NCBI RefSeq assembly: GCF_003590095.1
Contig: NC_039501.1
Location: forward strand, 3,565,673 to 3,629,672
DNA length: 64,000 bases
Direction of reading: 5' to 3'
From: Trichoplusia ni
Lineage: Eukaryota > Arthropoda > Insecta > Lepidoptera > Noctuidae
Numbering within the stretch: position 1 is the stretch's first letter; the number at the start of each line of letters is the position of its first letter. The notes under the pieces were generated by a model. It made no database searches. It worked only from the letters and a program-made list of their open reading frames with translations, and was not told where the DNA came from. This document shows positions 1 to 12,599 of the stretch, in pieces. The position numbers and the translations under genes are program-made.

Positions 1-1559
1 GTCTAAAGCCTAAGATGCTCACACAATCACAATTTCCCTATAAACACCCGCGATACAAGTATTCGATTCCTTCGTGACTCGCTTTTTAATCATTTTTCCA
101 ATATATTAAACGTCAACTTCATTAGCAACAATTTTTAGTTCCACTTACCTAAAAACTTCTCCAAAACATTTGATCTACTTTCAACAACAATTTTAAACAC
201 CACATAACCGTTATTTTAAAGCCGGCAAGACGCTCCAGCCCTTATTTAACTCCGGAACTCATTTTAACATGCAAATACTGGCTGGAATTCAAAATAGATA
301 TATCAGGCTGATGGAGTATAAATTGAATTTCTTGAGCAAAGAACCCGTACGATGTTTCTGCGCTGGGAGTAACTATTTCCGAGTTTTCTGTTTGAGGTAT
401 GCTTATGGCACGGTTTTAAAACGTTATGTATTGGCATTGGATTTGATTTTACAGAGGATAATAATAGAACCTTTAATGAGGCTGTTTTCTGTCCATCTGC
501 CCGTCATCAGGCTGTTTCATGAACCGTGATAGCTGTACTGTTTCAATTTCAACAAGATAATGTATAAATTGAGGTAACAAATAAATTGAAACTTAAAACA
601 CGAGTATTTTTTTGCCCAACCGGGTTTTTGTCAAATTTTTTTTATTGTAGCAAACCTTTCTGCTTAAGTTTTAGGCTCTTATGTTTACAATAACACTAGT
701 AAGTAATCTTTATAAATATAAATAATGCTAAACATTTTAGTATAATTACCTCTTTTTGAGTTTAATTTTTTTTTATGTACGCATGTGAGAAAATTAAGTC
801 AAGAGAAAAATACAAGACATTAAAAAAACGTCACCTAAGAATAAAATACCTAGGTACAATTCCAAACTCTACCTTCGACTCTACTTTCCTAAAATCACCA
901 CCTAAAACATCCCTCCATAGCAATTTGTATTGCTAAAATCCAATAACATCTCATTAGCGGCTTGCAATAAAAACCAAGCACAATTAGCGGCACGTACCGA
1001 CGGACAGTTAATTCGACCGAGTCACCGGTAACTTACGGTTATTGCGTCGATAACAATAAACCGGCTCACGTATTTATTGTGCTCAAATATATTTTATGCT
1101 GTACGCTACTTGGGTACAATAGTACTTTTGTAAGTTAAGGTTACTGCGAGAGAATCCTTTTTGTAGGCTTTCGTTTGAGATTTCTTTTGTCGGTTTCAGA
1201 TAGCTGTGTCGGTCGTAGGATCTGTTTTCTTAGATGTGGTAGATTTGTCTCTCGTTTATTGTGCTCAAAAAGTTAAATTACTAATGTCTATTTCCTATTT
1301 TCGAATGACACAACGGTTTACTGACACATCGACCGGCCTGTTAGTTCTGGACTCAACCGAAGTCCTTAAAGCTGAGGTGAGATACTATTCTGGCCATTTC
1401 TGGCGATCCCAATGAATAAGCATGAGTGAACCATAAAATTATTGAAATATGAATCATATTCACGACAGTTGAATGAATATGACTTACATTCACCTTACAT
1501 TGTTTCGCTTTGCACATTAATTCCGCAATAAATAAGTATTTCTTTTACTTCGTTAAAGC
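1..1559. other. No gene seen
   Basis: AT-rich sequence. The 86-codon frame at 269-529 and the 69-codon frame at 1206-1415 show no known motif or splice context. Confidence 0.5.
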
Positions 1560-1799
1560 TATATAAATAAATGAATGATAAATGCGGACAACATCACATA
1601 CTTTGTTCTGAACCCAAAGTAAGTTGCGAAAGCACTTGTGTTATGGAATTCAGATACAACGAAGGTACCACAAACACCCAGACCCGAGACAATGTAGAAA
1701 TTTGAATATTTACATTGACCCGACCGGGGATCGAACCCGGGACCTCAGAGCTAGCGACACCTTGAAACCGGTATGTACGCCACTCGACCACGGAGGTCA
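1560..1799 (-). mobile_element. tRNA-derived SINE
   Basis: On the minus strand, GACCTCCGTGGTCGAGTGG (box A) and GGTTCGATCCCCGG (box B) form a tRNA-like head, with an unrelated body of about 150 bases behind it. Its head abuts the tandem tail of a LINE-like repeat at 1800. Confidence 0.75.
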
Positions 1800-2076
1800 A
1801 ATATCAAATATCAAATATCAAATATCGTTTATTGGAACAAAAACCAGTGACAAACATTAATTATGCGTTAACAGCCGCATTAGTTAATAAAAAACTGTGT
1901 CGCAACTGTTAGCGCCCACCTCCGAGATGGGGAGTGCTCCAACATTCGAAATAATAAACATTAATAGAAAAACACTTAAAACTAAAAGAACACAAAGAAA
2001 AGAGAATCTTTACAACTAATAAAATAACAAAAAGTAGTTGAGATCATAAAAGAATTAAAATAATGTCTGAATGAGT

Positions 2077-2080
<4 letters not shown>
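1800..2080 (-). repeat. LINE-like 3' end with (ATATTTG)n tail
   Basis: On the minus strand, an AATAAA is followed directly by a tandem GATATTT tail at 1800-1826. Tandem-repeat tails are typical of CR1/I-like LINEs. No coding part is recognised. Confidence 0.4.

Positions 2081-2118
<38 letters not shown>
2080..2118 (+). repeat. (GT)n microsatellite
   Basis: About 19 GT units in a row. Confidence 0.95.
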
Positions 2119-2120
<2 letters not shown>

Positions 2121-2960
2121 TCGTCTTAGATATATTTTGTGTATCTAAAAAATACTACTGTAAAGCATTGTAACATTGCCTTAGCTATTAGTTCGAATAT
2201 GATTAATCTTACCGATATTAAATTTAAATTAAGTTACCATGTTCTGTCGGATAAGTTCGCTCATCTTATTTGTTACCTATCCAAAATCAGACAGGCAAAA
2301 TTATATTTGTTAATCAACGTTATCATATATCTTCTAATAGTCTGAAACACAGTACTTCCAATCTACAATATATACAGTTTTTTAGGAATTTACTAAAACA
2401 AATGAAAATGGCAATTCGTATGAATAAAAATAACGCTAAGTTTGAAAACATCGCCCTTATTTCGCACCTTGTTTACAGGGTTGAAAAACGAGTTGATTCA
2501 TCCCCAAACGATAGCACAGCATCATCTTTTTTACAACCCAGACACATAAATAAGTGTAATTTACAATCTGTTGTAAGAATAAACCATGTCTATGGCACAG
2601 ACAACTCAGCAGAATCTATGGAGCCCCCTTGTTTTATGGGACGTAGGGTGAATACGCTAATGCAGATTTCGAAGCACGTTTGTTTGACATACTGCCATTA
2701 ACACGACTGTATAAGCTACACTTGTTTACTCTGTGACCATAAAAAGTCGGTAGACAGACAAGTAATTTAAAGAAATGCCTGAAAATTAAGGTTCGATTTT
2801 CAGCTTTGCATTTTTTTTGTTGAAAGTAAGTGTGATGTTGTAATGCCTTTTTGTATGTTGTGTTTTAGTTTAAATATCAGATTAGTCATGTGGATAACGA
2901 TATAACTTGGATTGAGTTTTGTTTTTGTCAAGATTCTTTTATTTCATATCAAGTATTGCA
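2119..2960. other. No clear gene; unassigned open frame
   Basis: A 143-codon plus-strand frame at 2270-2701 is the longest open frame in the left half but has no recognised domain. It follows the GT microsatellite and could be chance. Confidence 0.3.
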
Positions 2961-2989
2961 ATGAGTGAATCATAAAACCGTAAATTTGA

Positions 2990-3175
2990 CTACACTGATC
3001 GCCGAGTGGTCACCACGCCGAACTCACCGTGTAGGACAAGCGCTTTTGTTATCCTTAGATGCTTGTACTGAGTCTAGGTGTCTTAATGCAAGAAACATAA
3101 TCGTTTCCCCTGAGACGCACCAAGAAGATGTTCGGTATGATTCCTTTCCTTCATCTTAGTCCCTGGCTTACAGTA
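2990..3175 (+). mobile_element. Degraded tRNA-derived SINE
   Basis: Related to the 14094 copy: GATCGCCGAGTGGTCACCACGCC head, then CTTGTACTGAGTCTAGGTGTC. Box B is lost. Confidence 0.5.
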
Positions 3176-4429
3176 CTTGCATAGTGAAAAAAACAATAAT
3201 TTCTATGATTACCTCGTTCTGGAGATTTATTAAATCCATACCAAATATTCAATATTCTCGCTTCCTTGAAAAGTAATTATCCTGAGTGTAGCTCTAAATA
3301 GTGCAATACATTGAATATGATATAGATACGTCACTGAATCATCGATAACAGATATTGATGAAGGTTCGAAAACTTTATGAAGATAAATCTTCACATGTCT
3401 GGCTTGGTACTCAGTGGTGACTTGATTGTTTCGGTTCTAGCTAACTGGGTGGGATTCAGGGCTAGTTTCTCTTTAAAGGTAGAGTCATCTTTAACAGGAA
3501 TTATTTTCAAAAGAAGGTTTTATTTTGGGAATAAAATAATAGATTATAATATCGTATTTTCAAGGAGAAACTTGTTTAAAACTGAGATTGTTCAAATAAA
3601 AGTCTTTACTTTGGTAAACTTGATGTTGCCAGCAGGAATATAAAATTAGAATGAAAACTATCCTTTCTGTTAATTCTGATTTTGTCAACCGTCGTCGAAC
3701 CAAGTGTCGTCCAAACATCCATACATACAAACTTTCGTTTTGTAATATTAGTAGGAAGTGGGAATTAAAGTGTTAATTACAGTCTGACAAACTCAATTTT
3801 CGACATTACAAAACCAAATTCAGAAATTTCAGGCACCATTTCAGTTACAGGTACACCAATCCATAGGAATGTTAAACAATACCAAGTTAGATATTCGTAT
3901 ACCAAATAGACCGAACAAAATAAACGATTCAATGCATACGGTGCAAAGTTTTTAATTTCCTGCCGTTTCATACCAGTTTCGTAGCCGGTCCTACCCGCGT
4001 TCCTACCCGGTTTATTTAAGCTTGTCTTTGGTTCGTTGATACGGCGAGTATTGTTGTAGTTTTCCCTTTGATATGAGGTGAATCAATTCAATACAGAGTT
4101 TGAATATGACTAGATTAAAAGTTGTTCAGTAACTTTTGTTTTGCTTAGCTACGTCGTTCTCGTAGCGGCTGTAGCGTCGTAGGTGTTACGTAGCGAGTGT
4201 GTAGGCGTTTCAATTTATTTAGCTAGATTTAATCTGTTGGTCCGCTGGTTTCCAATTTTTGTGTTATGTTGAAGTCTTTGTTTAGTTTATGTCATATTTC
4301 GTGTACTTTTTTTCGTCCAAGATCATTTTTGTATAGGTAGAGATTTTTCATTATTTTATTGCCTAGATGAACTAATTTGTTTTTTACTATTCCTCTTTTT
4401 GAATTCCTTACCTAAGTTCGTTTTATTTT

Positions 4430-4480
4430 TTAGCCTACTGTATCCCACTGCTGGGCAAAGGTCTCCCCCAAATCTTTTCA
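4430..4480 (-). pseudogene. LINE ORF2 end, minus strand
   Basis: Minus strand reads KDLGETFAQQWDTVG then TAA. Only the last 16 codons survive. Confidence 0.6.
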
Positions 4481-5461
4481 CGATTATATACGTATGGTAA
4501 TACATCACACAACGTTTTAACTTTCAAACCACATATAATTACAATATTATAGTGGGCTCGTTCGCGTGTTACGGCCCAGTTATGTGCAACCATTATTGTG
4601 TTAAGATAAGATTAGACTGAAACATAGATTTAATGTTAAATAAACGAGCGTTTTATGTATGACGGATGATAGTTGAGGTAATTGAATTAAAATGTAATTT
4701 GAGGTGACCGTTTGTGTATTAAAACGGTAAGAAAAAATTGGGTTTGTATATTTTTGAGTATAAAATTCCACAACATTTACACATCGACATCTAGTCTCAA
4801 AATGAGAAGAACTTCAATTTTGAGTACTAGCCGTACTACTTGAGTAAAAAATATCGTGCTCATCACAAACATTTTTCGTCCTAGGTAAAAATCGTACCCA
4901 CAATCGTACCTACAATATCTGTAATACATAGTTAACGTATGCAAGTTTTGACCCACTCTCTATGGATATTTTAAATTAAATCACACCTAGAATATTTGAA
5001 AGCCGACTCAACTAATCTATCTGTTGTTGTTCTGAAATACAATATCATCTATACCCAGGATTTTCTGTCCAAATGTTTTGAGTCCAGAGAAAAGCGCAGA
5101 TCACACGAGCGAAGCCACGGGTATTACCTAGTCCAATACGAAAATCACGTGTAATAATTACTCTATCTACATTATAAAGCAACCGGATCAAACATTATCA
5201 TAAACAGATACAAGGTACAGCCAATATCCTTATCCTGGACCAGATAAAGGCGAAACAATACTTCGTTTAACCATTAAAACGAATGCCTCAAACTGATAAT
5301 AGCGTGAAGCCTGAACAGTTTAATATAAAGGCAGCACAGAGTTGATTATGTATCTAATACCCATAACCCGGGCAAGTATCAAACTAAGCGGCATAAGCAC
5401 CTTAGAGAGACCGGCTGTTACACCGTAGCGTGTGCGAAAATTAATAACGTATACATGAAAT

Positions 5462-5532
5462 TGGCACGAAAAAGGGGAGGCCTATGCCCAGCAGTGGGAG
5501 GATAAAGGCTGTGGATGATGATGATGATGATG
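5462..5532 (+). pseudogene. LINE end with (GAT)n tail
   Basis: Encodes WHEKGEAYAQQWEDKGCG then stop, followed by a short GAT repeat. Upstream sequence is not recognisable. Confidence 0.65.
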
Positions 5533-7059
5533 GCATTCCATTGCATTTTTTTACCTATGCAAAAATGCAACCATTCCATCGGTAGTTTCTTAAGGCGTTT
5601 TACGTAAGTAAATCGAATTTACAGACAACCTACTTTTTTTGTCTGTAGTGAAAATTACTTCAAGCCACGGCAAGTGCACTACGTTGCGATATATCGGACT
5701 GTCACTGGCTAAAAACCTCCTGGGCCCATACAATTGCCTAAGCCAGAGTCCCGGGATATCTCTCACGTGCCAAGCGCGACTCTGGCAAGGCTTTGTCCTT
5801 TTGGTCTTCTTCTTAAAGAGTGGGTGTAAAGAGCCCTCACTTTAGTCCTATGTAAAAATTATTCACTGTATCAGAAAGTAATTGACCGCAATAGCATACT
5901 AAAATACCTACACTCTCAACTCCATACTTCACAAACACAAAGATCATCTTCGTAAAATTTAAACTCAAAGTTACACAACGGTGTGACACACACTCACGCT
6001 TGCAAATGAAACTCGCACTGTAGATTAGAAACTTGGGCCAGCACTGCACTGTGTTCAATACTGCGAACAATATTTTATACAGAGCATGAACCGCCTTTGT
6101 TTTTAGACTAATTTACCTGTTATACAGGCTGATTACTTGTTTAATTGAGACTTTTGATCAAAGGAAAAAGAGAATATTAAAAATTGAATATTCAAACGCT
6201 AAAATTTAAAATTTAGCTTCATAATTATATAACTGGTTTTCATCTTTACTCAGTACTCGGACCGTCCCGGCGATAGTGTGTCGTCTGTTCGTCCGACCGC
6301 CCGTATGTCACCAGGCTATATCTCAGTAACCGTGATAGTCAGACAGTTGAAATTTTCACGTGATTTATATATTATCTTCTGCCGCTATAACAAACGTTGC
6401 TTAATCTCGATTTTTATGTTGGCTAAGTTTATAACTGTCAAGGTTTGGTGGTTAAGGATATATCTGGGCAGACACAGACAGACAGCGAGGCCTTAGTGAT
6501 AAAGCCCCAATTTACCCTAAGTTGCCCTTAGGATACGAAACATTAACATAGATTTTTGTCTAAATAAAAATAAATACACGTAACAAACATACAAACAAAG
6601 CGACGCGCTTTGATTATAACATACTATATGTAGTATAATTACGGCAAAATCACCTATCTATGACACTACCGTAACACAACCAACGATACCAACTTGCTAT
6701 CATCAAAACTCATAACAATAATTCTATCATTATCACTTACATTATAATAACTAATAACACATCCTGTACCTCAACGTAATACCAATGTGTCTTTAATTAA
6801 GCTGTATCTGTATGCGAAGACGGAAGCACAACTAATGCATTTGCTTAGTTCGAAATCGGATTAACAGCGTTTAATATGTAAGAGAAATGTGCACGGTTTT
6901 ACATCGACCTTAAGCTTAGATTTGGGATGCAGGTTTGTAAATACGATCTAGAAATGGTCAGATCGGTGCTACTTTTAATGAAAGAGCTGTTAATTTCAGT
7001 TTTGTTTTGTTGGCAATGTGTAAATAGGTTTAGTCCGGCAGATAGATGTACAAAAAATA

Positions 7060-7120
7060 CAGTGGAGTAAAATTTCGTGTGACGTCACTTACTAGTACGC
7101 TTTTTATTTGTAAGTTATGT
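7060..7120 (+). repeat. Dispersed repeat with TGACGTCA core, copy 1
   Basis: TTCGTGTGACGTCACTTAC followed by AGTACGC. Related copies lie at 25019 and 35428. Confidence 0.6.
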
Positions 7121-8500
7121 TATTTTAACCCTCTACCTTTAAATATATCATGACCTTACGTTTTTATTTTTCCTAATATTTTCATCATTTGGTAAAATCA
7201 AACATATTTATGAAATTATGATATGCTCTTTAACGCCAACAGTCAATTATAGTAATAATTCAATGACAAGAACAATTTCCTCAGAATTGACAAGGTTTAC
7301 ATTTTTATTTGTTTTCCAAGAATTTGTACATGGGTCTAAACAATATGACAAACTTTTGATGAGAACTTGTGATGGATGTTCCTGACAACTTTAATAAATG
7401 CTTCTTTTGAGGCTAATATCTTGCAGCGACATACAAGCGAAACTGCGAGCAAAAGCTAGTAAAACATTTTCGTATCAACATCTTCACACACAAGTCTTCA
7501 CCTTTGAACTTGAATCCTTAGACATTGCCACCCTTTCAAACATACAGTCTAATCCTATCCTTACCTTACTTAATCTAAGAATAAACAGGTCATTTTATTT
7601 TGATATCAAGTTTATCCGGTCCACAATTAAAACAACACAAAGATGTGTTACATCTAAACGCCTAAGCTTTTAGACCCAAAAGGGTGTGGTGTGACTGTCA
7701 GCGTTACTTAGTCGCTACTTTTCCAGGGGTTTTAAGAGTTATACTTATATGATGCCATTCTATATTACTGGCCATACTGAAGTCCTTAATCATGAAATAA
7801 CGCGGTAGTAGGGTTGCTGGTTGAACTGACTGCGCTTATAGCATTCCGACTTACGACTCATCAAAAATATTGCGGACGTTTGTCCACTGGGTCCTATATC
7901 ATAACAGTCACTTTTATTTATGAAACACATTCACATTAACTACATCTGCTAGTCAATAGTAGGCCTCGACATTTTGTCAACGTGGGAAAATTGTCAGTAT
8001 CCAATTTATCCCCCATTCCCTCCATGGTGGACAAACGCCCTTACTGAAAAGACTTTATCATATTACTGATCAGTAAAGATCTTTCTTACGTCCGCTCAAT
8101 CATAATCCATCCTAATGAAACAACACTTGACAAAGGCATTAATTATCATTTACTCAAAAATAATAGCCAACACACGGCCCATTCCCAAAATCCCCTAGTT
8201 AGAATAAATTAATTTCAACTCTACGTTAATTGAGAAGGTAGGGAAATTCTTGTGATCCTGCGGAGGGTAGCTCATTATTTATTCTTATAATGCCCCTTAA
8301 CCCGCCAGCTTTCGGGTTAATTTGCTAAAGGTCTTGTGACTAAAAATTCGTGTTTTGAATATTTAATGTCACATCTGAAACCTATTTAAACTGCTTCAAT
8401 CTTTAATCGTAATGTATGTTCCTTAATTGCGAGTAGGTGTGATGGTTGTGGGAGATGAGTTGAGTATTTATTCGTTTTTAGGGGTTCTGCACCTTAAGGT

Positions 8501-9180
8501 GACGATGGAATCCTTTTTTTTTTTTTTTTTTTTTTAGGCGGGGGAATCCTCATGGACACCCGCCCTCCCGGGGGGGAGGACGGGTAGTGTCAGACTCTTA
8601 CTGACTAAACCTAACCGCCGGGTGACGTCAGCCGCGTTTGATGCCGGCACGTGGAGTTACATAGATATCACTACACTGTGCCGGCCGCGGGGATCCGCCG
8701 GCCGTTGAGTAGGGCCGGCGGCTCGCTTTCGCGTTTGTTTGTGGAGGCCGACGTGTAAAGAGCGTCGGCCTCGTCGCCTCGTAATGGGGTCGCACCCGTC
8801 ACACCGAAATGCGACCCCCCGTCGCGGGTCTGTTTTGACGGGCGATATGCACCCCCGTGCCTATCGCCCAGACCCTAGCTAGGGCGGCAAGTTGCGCTCA
8901 TGCGCAGCACGTCGCCGCCCCATACGACGTCGGCGTATGGCGGGCGCGCTGGGATCTTCCTCCCGAGCGCGCTCCGCCGCCTCCTTCGCTGACATCACTG
9001 TCTCTGCGAAGGAGGCCAATGCATTCCACGCTGCGCGACTGCTGAGAGATGCAGAAACAACAGCCGGCAGCGCGGACAAATCGACAGAACCAAGAGTCGT
9101 CAGGAGTTCGGAGCGTGCTTCGGCAAAAGCCGGACATACGGCCAGAGTATGGAATGCGGTGTCGACGACGATGGAATCCT
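8501..9180 (-). mobile_element. 5'-truncated R1-like LINE with 14-bp target duplication
   Basis: The exact repeat GACGATGGAATCCT occurs at 8501-8514 and 9167-9180. Between them, on the minus strand, are the end of ORF2, a GC-rich 3' UTR of about 340 bases and a poly(A) tail, seen as the poly-T run that starts at 8513. This is a target-primed insertion truncated at its 5' end. The host site is itself an older dispersed repeat ending with the CCGTCCGTCTGTCACCAGAC word. Confidence 0.85.
8879..9166 (-). pseudogene. C-terminal end of a LINE ORF2 (R1-like)
   Basis: The minus-strand frame is open from the truncation point to the stop at 8879. It reads VDTAFHTLAVCPAF and later FAETVMSAKEAAERAREED before an Arg-rich tail, typical of the extreme end of R1-like reverse transcriptase proteins in moths. 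The reverse transcriptase and endonuclease domains are absent, so it is not functional. Confidence 0.75.
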
Positions 9181-11460
9181 ATGACTAGTGCTCAGATGTC
9201 TATCCGTCCGTCTGTCACCAGACATGTGATTTCACAAAATTTTCTGGTAATATTATAATAAATTGTCTAATTCATTTTTTTTATAAAGTTTAATTTATAG
9301 TTTTTTGATTTGCGTATTTAGAATTTTTCTTCATTAATTTCATTTTTGTCGATCATGATTTATTTATTTTTCATTATAATAATATGTTTTACCTCTCTAA
9401 AATAATAATATTAAATTTACTTCAAGAGGCTGCATTGATTAATTAAAATATGAAGTCAGCTTTTTACAAATTTAAATTTTTCGATTTTCCTTAAGTCATT
9501 ATCGCTGTCATTGGCACCACAACCTTTTATAGATGCCGTAGATAGGAACGTGTCACACGTGGTGTTCCGAGCAAACATTTTGTGGAACATGCTCACCTCA
9601 ACATACTTGAGACGGCAAGATGATGATAAACACCTATGTTTTATTCCCAGAAGATCATTTAATCTGAATTTGTGAAGATATTAATGATGTTTTTTTTTTA
9701 AATCTATGTTCTTTAATTAAGACTCATCTTATTCTAATTCTTGTATTTGCGAATAGTATTTTAGTTTATTATCTATAAATTAGCGATGAAAACGATTTTC
9801 CTGACAAATAAAAATAAAAGGGTTGGACACGCAAAATTGAGGGTTCCGAACAAATAGGCTGATAAATAACAAATATTACCGTAGGAAACACTACTTCACC
9901 TCAATCCTTATTTTTATTTTGTTTGCTATCGCGGCAACGTAAATACAACTATTTATGAATATTTCGACTGTCTAGCTATCACGGTTCTTGAGATACAGCC
10001 TGTTGTCAGACAGAAAAACAGCGATGTCTTGTAATAAGTTCCGTTTTTACCTTTGGGTACCTACATAAACTTAAAAAAAAAACGCATTTCACCCGGGATT
10101 ATTTTTATAAATACTATTATATGCACAATTAGTTACTTTCAAACGCACTTATTTCTAAAAAGCACAATTTCTACTCGTCGTCTTTAACGACAGGTTGCAT
10201 GGACTAGTTACCGTGGACTTAGCTAAATGCTTAGTTAATAATTTAGCTTGTTAAATAGCTCAACTAAAGCGGGTTATTTTAAAGGGAGCACTCTGATGCT
10301 GCGAATTATTAATGAGTCGATATTGAGTGGTTGTTGAGCTCTCGAAGTGGGTGGAGTTGGATTTGATCGCTTATATACGAGTGTATGTGCATCTGTGTGC
10401 ATGATGACTTAGTTTGAAATTAGGTTGCTCGTAAATGTGTGATTGTGGACTTATCATAGCACAGTATTCGACTCCAGGGTTCTGAAAAAAGACATACAAT
10501 GTAAAAGTGATAAAATATCCTATTTGCAGAATAAATGATTTCATTTCATTTGATTATTGTAGTAATTACCGTATTTTACAAAGGCAAAAATTAAGTGTTG
10601 AGAAATTTTGATAATATTTTAGGTGTGGCGTAAGATTCTTCCAGATTAAAAGTAACCGGTCAAGTTCTAGTCGAAAACGCGGTACTGAGATTTCCTATTC
10701 AATAGGTTATGTAAAAACAAGGCCAAAATTGATGAATGTAACAGCGTTGCTTAGCATGGGTTCTTGCAATAGAAATATTATATACATCTGTGAACATAAA
10801 AGTGTCTAACCATCACGGTTCATGAGATACATCTCGGTGACAGACGGACCTGCAAACAGTAATGTCTCAGTTAATATTAAACTTTAACCCTTTGTGTATT
10901 GAACCCTAAAAAAACGAAATATTATATTAAGAAGTTCCAATTTTGAGGAAATTTCCTGCGAAACAAAGCCTTTACTAGTTTCAAATAAGAAACAATTTTA
11001 CCTCATCACCATTAATTCAAAGATACAGGCTTGTCATTCAAAAATACTATCACCAAGGATATTAATTCTGTGCGTAGGTTTGAGAAGGGTTGTGTCACGA
11101 TAAGGCCTCAGGTGGAACCGAGGTAAGGTTTTAAAGCCTGTTTCAAGTTGTCAAAGGATCCTATGGTCAAGTGATAGAATAGTGGTATTTAATGTTTGTC
11201 TTTATGTGTAACGGAATAAACTATCAGATATATTTATAGTCATTTTCGAGGGTATAATTCAGTAGCAGTTGCCCGCAACTCCGTCCGTGTGGTTAGAAAA
11301 TCTAAGTTAGGATTTTTTTTAATGGATTCATTTATAGAGTATTTTTAGAGTCCAAGCAACTTCTGCAATTATTCGTAAGATATTGAATTACTGTTCTGCT
11401 CCTTTTAATCATGATTTATTATTAAATGAAGCAGTTTACTAATGCGTATTTATCGGGATT
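9181..11460. other. No gene seen
   Basis: AT-rich, with two copies of the 'atcacggttc' repeat near 9970 and 10800. Confidence 0.5.
9955..10075 (+). repeat. Dispersed 'atcacggttc..gagatacagcctg' repeat
   Basis: A short core CTAGCTATCACGGTTC, then GAGATACAGCCTG, a GACAGACAG-like run and CCTTTGGGTAC. Other copies are near 10800, 6260, 17490, 18650, 21800, 33970, 37250 and 46600, on either strand. It is the commonest small repeat in this window; I do not know its class. Confidence 0.5.
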
Positions 11461-11469
11461 ACTCGACCA

Positions 11470-11640
11470 GTTTCAGACCCTTTCTCTTCATCCACTTCCT
11501 CGGGAGCGGAAATGGGTAGTGTCAGACTCTTGCTGATTAAACCTGTAACCGCCGTGCTACGTCATCCGTGTTTTTGTGTTGGTGTATGGCAATGCGTTGC
11601 AATCCTTCATTTTAGACCTTACCGGAGTTCTTAATCATGA
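11470..11640 (-). repeat. LINE 3' UTR fragment related to the 8.5-kb copy
   Basis: GGGTAGTGTCAGACTCTTGC and CCGCCGTGCTACGTCATCCG match the 3' UTR of the R1-like LINE at 8501-9180. Both ends are lost. Confidence 0.5.
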
Positions 11641-11704
11641 GCTGAGGCATCTTAATCATCAGCTACTCAGCAGTTAGCATTCCAACAATCTTATTTATAT
11701 AATA

Positions 11705-11912
11705 CTAGCTGTTGCCCCCGACTTCGTCCGCGTGGTTAGGTGATATTTCAATTGTATCTTCGCCCTATTAGTTACAGCGTGATGTTATATAGCCTAAAAT
11801 GATAAATGGTCTATTCAATACAAAAATAATTTTGCAATTTGAACCAGTAGTTCCTGAGATTTGCGCGTTCAAAGAAATAAAGAAACTCTTCAGCTTTATA
11901 TATTAGTAAATA
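11705..11912 (-). mobile_element. Degraded Helitron-like element (LEP1-like)
   Basis: Starts CTAGCTGTTGCCCCCGAC and retains the TTCCTGAGATTTGCGCG core. The TATAGA end is mutated. Confidence 0.65.
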
Positions 11913-12307
11913 TACATAGCATAATACAACTAGAACATCTAAATCTCTTACGCGAGGTGACTCTAAGATGACTTTAACACACAAGTCAACTTATTCCCAG
12001 ACTTTTTGTTAAATGTTATCGATGTAAACTTTAAAGATTTTAATCATTTTAATGGATCTGTTTCTTTGGAACTCATTAGAACAATGTCAGACGTTCAGAC
12101 TGGGATTAATGGTGAGGTATTACGAATGTTCATCTTGTGAGATCTCGAGTCGATCGATTTGCTCCCTTGTGCTGAAAAACTAATGATGTCGTTAGTTGGA
12201 AAATGTTTTAAGATGGATTTATTTTGAGGTTATATACTGAAAGTAATTCTCGTAGCAAAACGTCATTTTGTTGCTTGAGTAAACCGTTGTTAAAAATATA
12301 TTTTGAA

Positions 12308-12578
12308 CTAGCTGTTGCCCGCTACTTCGTCCTCGTGGTTAGAAGATATAAGTTATAATTTATACCTGCCTTCTATCTATCTTGTAGGATTCAGTCAGCG
12401 TTTGCCATGTAAGCGCAAAAAATGTGTTTTTTACGACCTCACATTAGAAAAATCAAAAATTGTAGCCTATATTGTGGTAAAGTTTCATTCAAATCCATTC
12501 AGTAGTTTTTACGTGAAAGAGTAACAAACATCCATACATACATACTTACAAACTTTCGCCTTTATAATAGTAGTAGGA
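12308..12578 (-). mobile_element. Non-autonomous Helitron (LEP1-like)
   Basis: Inverted copy of the variant that ends CTTTATAATAGTAGTAGGA on the plus strand; its closest relative in the window is the copy at 56454. Confidence 0.75.
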
Positions 12579-12599
12579 TTTGTCTCATTAAAGTTAGTA

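Larger units (their letters stand above)
3180..8500. other. No gene seen apart from repeat remnants
   Basis: Holds two short LINE ends (4430, 5462), the TGACGTCA repeat at 7060 and scattered small repeats. No exon-like structure was found. Confidence 0.5.

Noticed and set aside
2270..2701. 143-codon open frame as a possible gene.
   Set aside because: No known domain, no splice context, and it neighbours LINE-like and microsatellite sequence; left as unassigned.
8857..9258. Several overlapping open frames on both strands.
   Set aside because: They come from the high GC content of the LINE insert; only the minus-strand frame ending at 8879 matches a LINE protein.
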